A stretch of 34,372 nt of DNA. It comes from JAVBRU01 sp031547595 (GTDB lineage: Bacteria; Bacillota; Clostridia; Christensenellales; Aristaeellaceae). Made by a program: the position numbers and the translations under genes. The first letter of the stretch is position 1. Every line of letters begins with the position of its first letter. Under the pieces are notes generated by a model. It did not search any database. It was not told the origin of the DNA and saw only the letters and a program-made list of their open reading frames with translations. Shown one piece after another: positions 30,751 through 34,372 of this stretch. The DNA is taken from positions 1-34,372 of the forward strand of contig JAVBRU010000084.1 in assembly GCA_031547595.1 (NCBI GenBank), written 5' to 3'.

Positions 30751-31488
30751 ATGAACGAAATTTTGCAAGCGCTGCATGCCCGAAAGTCCATGCGTGTGTT
30801 TGAGGACAAGCCTGTAGCGCCAGAAATTCGAGGTGCCATCCTGGACGCGGCCATTCAAGCGCCCACGGCGGGCAACCAATGCCTATACACCATCCTGAAT
30901 ATCACCGATGGGGCCATCAAGGATCGTCTGGCTGTGCTGTGCGATGATCAGCCCTTCATTGCCACCGCGCCGCTGGTGTTGATTTTTTTGGCGGACTGCC
31001 GCCGCTGGCTGGACAGTTATCATTTTTCCGGGGAGGACGCGCGTCCTCCCGCTGAGAGCGATCTGATGTTGGCGGTGGCCGATGCAGTGATTGCCGCGCA
31101 AAACTCCGTCGTCGCCGCCGATAGCCTGGGCCTGGGCTCCTGTTATATTGGGGATGTAGTGGAAAACGAAGAGGAAATGCGCACGCTGCTCAAGCTGGAT
31201 GATTATGTTTTCCCCGCCGCCATGCTTGTGTATGGCTATCCTACCCGGCAGCAGCAGGAACGCAAAAAGCCCACGCGTTATGCGCGAGAGTATCTGGTGT
31301 TTGACAATCATTATCAACGCCTGACCAAGCAGCAGCATATCGATATGCTGGATAGGCAGGGCAGCCTGCACAACAAGGATTTTCAATCTTACGTATCCGC
31401 CTTCTGCCGCCGCAAGTATATGTCGGGTTTCTCGGCAGAAATGGCACGCTCCGTCAAGCGCTATCTCCGTCACTTTACGGGAGAATAA
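30751..31488 (+). CDS. Nitroreductase family FMN oxidoreductase
   Basis: 245 residues. The FMN-binding start LHARKSMRVFEDKPVAPEIR and QAPTAGNQCLYTILNI mark the nitroreductase fold; LGLGSCYIGDVVENEEEM and the later VYGYPTRQQQERKKPTRY, with the phosphate-contacting basic patch, complete it. A C-terminal extension of about 60 residues (FCRRKYMSGFSAEMARSVKR) is typical of the larger NfsA-unlike group. These enzymes reduce nitro groups, quinones or flavins, and some reduce chromate. AGGAGG lies seven bases upstream. It is very likely co-transcribed with the chromate transporter genes. After its stop a small GGAGAAT/ATTCTCC hairpin (31480-31499) lacks a T-run. Confidence 0.92.
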   Translation: MNEILQALHARKSMRVFEDKPVAPEIRGAILDAAIQAPTAGNQCLYTILNITDGAIKDRLAVLCDDQPFIATAPLVLIFLADCRRWLDSYHFSGEDARPPAESDLMLAVADAVIAAQNSVVAADSLGLGSCYIGDVVENEEEMRTLLKLDDYVFPAAMLVYGYPTRQQQERKKPTRYAREYLVFDNHYQRLTKQQHIDMLDRQGSLHNKDFQSYVSAFCRRKYMSGFSAEMARSVKRYLRHFTGE

Positions 31489-31601
31489 CCCGATTCTCCA
31501 AATCAGAGACAGATTCGCAAGCTTGTGGGTGGATTCCGTTCTCTCTCTATCGTAGAATATAGACAATCCGAAAGGAAATCGGATCAGAAAGAGGGATGAA
31601 A

Positions 31602-32822
31602 ATGGATAAGCGATCGATCGGGGATTTTCTGGCGGTGCTGCGAAAGTCCAACGGCATGACCCAGCAGGACGTGGCAGACCGGTTGAATGTATCCAACAAA
31701 ACGATCAGCAAGTGGGAATGCGACGAAAGCGCGCCCGATATTGGGCTGATCCCCGTGATTGCGGAGCTGTTTCAGGTAACCTGCGATGAAATCCTGCTGG
31801 GCAGGCGCATTTCTTCGGATGAAAGCCCCAAAAACACGGGTGTCAAAGTAGATAAGCAGGTCAAGCGGCTGATTGGCAGCACGATGACGAGGTTCAGCAA
31901 TGCAACGCTGATCTCAATGGCCATCGTGGCAGTTGGGACGATTCTGGGGTTTTTGCTCGCTTTTGTGTATGCCGAACCCTATTTCGGCTTTGGCCTGGAG
32001 ATCATCTTTTGCATGGCCAGCATGATATGGACGATCACGCATCGCAATACAGTCAGGCTTGTGTTGGACGCGCAGGAGCTAGGCGAAAGCGGTATGGAGC
32101 AAATCGCGGCCGCCAAAGTGAAAATGTTTCGCCGCTTTTTCACGGTGGTCTGGCTGAATGTGATGGCACTGGTGCTGTCCCTGCCGCTGGTATATTACCA
32201 TACCGGATTCTTTGCCGATGCGGACTGCTGGGAAAGGTATTGTGCCGATTTTTCGATGTTGCTGCTCTTCTTCCTCATACTGTTGGCGGTGGGTGTTTGG
32301 CTGGCACGCAAGCGCCTGGATATCCAAACCAAACCATGGCTGCATCAAAAAATAGAAAAAGGCCGGAAAATGAATATCATTCAAGCCGTCCTTTTGGTGC
32401 TTGCCTTTGTGGCATCAGTGTTGAATCGATATGTTTTGAATAGTGTATCCACCAACGATCCCCAAAGCCTGCAGACGCTCGCCCAATTTGTCATGCTCTC
32501 GATTGATGTTTTTACGGCATGTGCCATCGCAGTCCCCCTATGGTTTGCAATCAAGACAAAAAATAGAGGACAAAGCCAATTGATGATCGCAATGGGGGCA
32601 AGGAACCTTCTGCTTGAGCTGGGGATGAGCGCCGTGTTTACGAGCTTCATAATGTCCACAGTCACTGCTCTCGGGACGGATCACAGCGTCAGATACTTTT
32701 ATATGATCCCAAATCCGTTGAGTGGTTTTTACGTGCTGGGCATTTTGGGTGCGGTGTTTGCTGCGTACTTTGGCTATAAGTATTACTGGGTTAAAAGAAC
32801 AGGTGCTCCACCAGTATCTTGA
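31602..32822 (+). CDS. XRE-type HTH protein fused to a polytopic membrane domain
   Basis: 406 residues from ATG 31602; GAGGG abuts the alternative ATG at 31596 but is well spaced for this one. The N-terminal Cro/CI-type helix-turn-helix is clear: FLAVLRKSNGMTQQDVADRL, NVSNKTISKWECDESAPDIG, then a VIAELFQVTCDEILLG tail. After a linker come about eight hydrophobic segments over residues 100-400. Membrane-bound XRE regulators of this layout are common in Clostridia and are mostly uncharacterised; they may sense membrane stress or antimicrobials. The 3' end overlaps the convergent mntP gene by 32 bases. Confidence 0.9.
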   Translation: MDKRSIGDFLAVLRKSNGMTQQDVADRLNVSNKTISKWECDESAPDIGLIPVIAELFQVTCDEILLGRRISSDESPKNTGVKVDKQVKRLIGSTMTRFSNATLISMAIVAVGTILGFLLAFVYAEPYFGFGLEIIFCMASMIWTITHRNTVRLVLDAQELGESGMEQIAAAKVKMFRRFFTVVWLNVMALVLSLPLVYYHTGFFADADCWERYCADFSMLLLFFLILLAVGVWLARKRLDIQTKPWLHQKIEKGRKMNIIQAVLLVLAFVASVLNRYVLNSVSTNDPQSLQTLAQFVMLSIDVFTACAIAVPLWFAIKTKNRGQSQLMIAMGARNLLLELGMSAVFTSFIMSTVTALGTDHSVRYFYMIPNPLSGFYVLGILGAVFAAYFGYKYYWVKRTGAPPVS

Positions 32823-33351
32823 CGCCAATCAGCACCAGCACGATGCCGCCCAGCAGCTCCGCGCGGGCTTTGAATTTTTTGCCCAGCAACTTGCCCAGCA
32901 GCACGCCCGCCACAGAAATCGCAAACGTGGTGAGGCCAATCAGCGACACGGCAGGCACGATGTCTACGCTGAGGAACGCAAAGGAGATGCCCACCGCCAG
33001 CGCGTCAATGCTGGTAGCAATGGCCATGGGCAGCATGGTTTTGAAGGAAATGGACTGGTTATCGTCGTCCCCTTCATCCTTGCCAAAGCTATCCTTGATC
33101 ATCTTGCCGCCGATAAAGCCCAACAAAATGAAAGCGATCCAGTGGTCAAACGCCGTGATTTGAGCGGCAAATTGAGAGCCGACAAGGTAGCCAATCAGCG
33201 GCATCAACGCCTGAAAGATACCAAAATACAGCCCGACAATCACAGCGCCCTTCAGGCGCTGTTTTTGCATGCTGAGGCCCTTGCAAATGGCCACCGCCAG
33301 CGCATCCATCGACAACCCGATACCGATCAACAATAGCTCCGCAATACTCAT
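32791..33351 (-). CDS. mntP: Manganese efflux pump MntP
   Basis: 186 residues from ATG 33351, with AAAGGAGG upstream. Six membrane segments carry the two family repeats: LLLIGIGLSMDALAVAICKG and later AIATSIDALAVGISFAFLSV, each with the metal-binding Asp-Ala-Leu-Ala. LILLGFIGG-type glycine motifs and a charged loop KDEGDDDNQ lie between. MntP exports Mn2+ and protects cells from excess manganese. Regulation is visible: a yybP-ykoY riboswitch and its terminator lie directly upstream. It converges on, and overlaps, the HTH-membrane gene. Confidence 0.96.
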   Translation of the reverse strand: MSIAELLLIGIGLSMDALAVAICKGLSMQKQRLKGAVIVGLYFGIFQALMPLIGYLVGSQFAAQITAFDHWIAFILLGFIGGKMIKDSFGKDEGDDDNQSISFKTMLPMAIATSIDALAVGISFAFLSVDIVPAVSLIGLTTFAISVAGVLLGKLLGKKFKARAELLGGIVLVLIGVKILVEHLFF

Positions 33352-33374
33352 GTGGGGGAAACCTCCTTTGTGAT

Positions 33375-33413
33375 AAACAAAAGCCCTGGTAAGCGTATGC
33401 GTCTTGCCAGGGC
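33375..33413 (-). terminator. Riboswitch expression-platform terminator before mntP
   Basis: Read on the minus strand, GCCCTGG-AAG and CTT-CCAGGGC form the stem around ACGCATACG-type loop bases, followed by TTTTGTTT. It lies between the aptamer and the mntP SD, where ligand-dependent antitermination is expected. Confidence 0.8.
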
Positions 33414-33445
33414 CAGATGAGGGGAAGGCCATGTAAAACGCAAAC

Positions 33446-33541
33446 GTCCTACATGAGTCTCGCATATTAAGGTAAGCCAGGCAGAGCGCCAGTATGTTGA
33501 CTTACCACGCGGCATGCCGCGCTTACTACTCCCTCACGTGC
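33446..33541 (-). ncRNA. yybP-ykoY manganese riboswitch aptamer
   Basis: Minus-strand sequence shows the conserved pieces in order: GAGGGAGTAG near the 5' end, a GC-rich hairpin (GCGCGGC/GCCGCGT), GTCAACATAC, a CTGGCGC hairpin, and GCGAGACTCATGTAGGAC at the 3' side. These are the invariant metal-binding loop segments of the yybP-ykoY class. Such RNAs bind Mn2+ and switch on manganese exporters, matching the mntP gene downstream. Confidence 0.92.
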
Positions 33542-33558
33542 TTTTCAGTTGTTTGGTT

Positions 33559-33587
33559 ATCATAGCATGAAAGCATGCGCCTGTCAA
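33559..33587 (-). promoter_or_regulatory. Promoter of the mntP riboswitch transcript
   Basis: On the minus strand a perfect TTGACA (33582-33587), a 17-base spacer and TATGAT (33559-33564). Transcription would start about ten bases before the aptamer. Confidence 0.85.
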
Positions 33588-33682
33588 TGTCTGCTGGATA
33601 TGTTCGGATAGATGGAATGTCTCAAGGCAGCCTTTTGGACTCGAACCGTCTCTCTGACACGCTAAAGCCAATGCGGTTTGCA

Positions 33683-34236
33683 TTATCGTAACCTTTCGTA
33701 TTCCGATTTAACATAATCCCTAAAGCTCAATAAATTTGCTTTGTTCCAAGTTTCACCGCCAGTTTTGCGATCAGTTTCATCTTTGGGGAAGTAGTCCGAA
33801 CGGTAAGCGTCAAGTGCCTTTTGAATAAGATTATGGTACTTGTCAGGTAAATTGGCCAGTCCCCATAAGCCGCCTTCATCCTTGCTCAAACACTGTCTAT
33901 CTTTATCAATCAGTATTTGCAATACACGGCAGCTATTTAGTATGGAGTAAAATGGACTTTCACATATATTTTCACCTTCTAAAATCCATTCCAAATCATC
34001 GGTGACAGCGAAAACAAAATCGTCCCAACATACATCACCAAATGTATCTTCAATAACCGTACCGTATAAACAAACACCACGTTTTTTCAATACGGTTAAA
34101 TGGGCAGACAAATCCGTATCAATCTGGTTATCGGTATATTTGACATCGCCGGATAAAATCCGTTCGTGCCACGATGAGCTGTAATGTAGGATGTACGGCA
34201 TTTTTGAAGCCACAATTTTGGCTGCATCAGTACTAG
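33683..34236 (-). pseudogene. Aminoglycoside nucleotidyltransferase, 5'-truncated by an IS
   Basis: About 184 codons match the C-terminal (DUF4111) domain of ANT(3'')/ANT(9)-type streptomycin/spectinomycin nucleotidyltransferases. Pieces seen: WHERILSGDVKYTDNQIDTD, KKRGVCLYGTVIEDTFGD, LNSCRVLQIL, then LSKDEGGLWGLANLPDKYHN. The N-terminal nucleotidyltransferase domain with the GSxxxG and metal-binding Asp residues is missing; the frame runs upstream straight into the end of a transposase gene. It is therefore almost certainly inactive, although a TTG in the IS end leaves the frame open. It is visibly AT-richer than its neighbours, consistent with recent acquisition. Confidence 0.8.
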
Positions 34237-34372
34237 ATAGTGTCGACAATAATTATGCGAGAACGGAAGCCCAGATAGCAATGCAGCGGATTTGAACAGC
34301 AGCAATAAAGGAAGCTGTATTTTTTGCATATCTTGTGGCGATTCCGCGCCAACGTTTTAGCAAAAGAAAAGC
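34237..34372 (-). mobile_element. End of an IS5/IS4-like insertion sequence, cut by window edge
   Basis: The right end of an IS adjoins the truncated resistance gene; the exact boundary is approximate, near a CTAG at 34233-34236. A short inverted symmetry GTGTCGACA lies at the edge. The remainder continues beyond the window. Confidence 0.65.
34253..34372 (-). CDS. Transposase C-terminal end (IS5/IS4-like DDE), partial
   Basis: The minus strand is open from the window edge to the stop at 34253, giving 39 residues that include LLLKRWRGIATRYAKNTASF and a final helix IRCIAIWASVL. The KRWRGIATRY-K-ASF pattern is the characteristic C-terminus of IS5/IS427-group transposases, just after the last catalytic residue. 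The body of the gene lies outside the window, so activity cannot be judged. Confidence 0.85.
   Translation of the reverse strand, partial: AFLLLKRWRGIATRYAKNTASFIAAVQIRCIAIWASVLA

Noticed and set aside
33630..33662. tRNA-like T-loop sequence GGTTCGAGTCC on the minus strand
   Set aside because: The flanking bases do not form a T-stem, and no D-arm, anticodon arm or acceptor stem can be drawn around it. At most it is a tRNA scrap.
1..34372. CRISPR array, rRNA genes or prophage
   Set aside because: No regularly spaced direct repeats, rRNA-like sequence or phage structural genes were seen.

Overview
The window reads like a moderately GC-rich chromosome segment of a Gram-positive anaerobe of the Bacillota, class Clostridia. 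The support is a DUF951 protein, a Gram-positive type signal peptidase I, KtrB/KtrA potassium uptake, DegV proteins, strong AGGAGG ribosome-binding sites and sigma-A type promoters with 17-bp spacers. The species cannot be named from this sequence. Gene density is high and neighbouring genes often overlap by 1-8 bases.

Layout. (1) 1-7.7 kb: the 3' end of a GH2 beta-galactosidase, a TauE/SafE-type exporter, a leftward moxR-DUF58-transglutaminase operon, a GNAT acetyltransferase, and DUF951 followed by lepB. (2) 7.8-16.3 kb: four consecutive pairs of ECF sigma factor and membrane-anchored putative anti-sigma factor. The last three pairs (B, C, D) have nearly identical sigma genes and near-identical anti-sigma N-termini, but the predicted extracellular sensor regions diverge and the last is unrelated to the others. 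Copies of one hairpin that looks like terminator and promoter at once separate the units, and a conserved leader hairpin precedes each B/C/D sigma gene. A P-loop kinase-like gene and two copies of a 168-bp palindromic repeat sit inside the array. (3) 16.3-19.6 kb: a DegV-like gene remnant, ktrB-ktrA, and an intact degV gene. (4) 19.64-20.0 kb: a gene-free stretch with a candidate structured RNA and a GC-rich double hairpin. (5) 20-28.6 kb: glmS (leftward), then a rightward sugar operon: a conserved protein with deoxyhypusine-synthase-like features, a HldE-type heptose-7-phosphate kinase, a GmhA-like isomerase, a GH38 alpha-mannosidase and an extended SDR. (6) 28.7-33.6 kb: a ZIP metal transporter, a split CHR chromate transporter pair with a nitroreductase, an HTH-membrane protein, and mntP under a yybP-ykoY manganese riboswitch. 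(7) 33.68-34.37 kb: AT-richer acquired DNA, an aminoglycoside nucleotidyltransferase gene cut by the end of an IS5/IS4-like transposase gene.

The most unusual part is the sigma/anti-sigma array. The sigma factors and their presumed contact domains are kept alike while the outside-facing domains change. Next in interest are the 168-bp palindromes, the structured RNA candidate at 19.64-19.88 kb, and a heptose-type pathway fragment in an apparently Gram-positive genome. All functional statements rest on motif reading; no database search was run.
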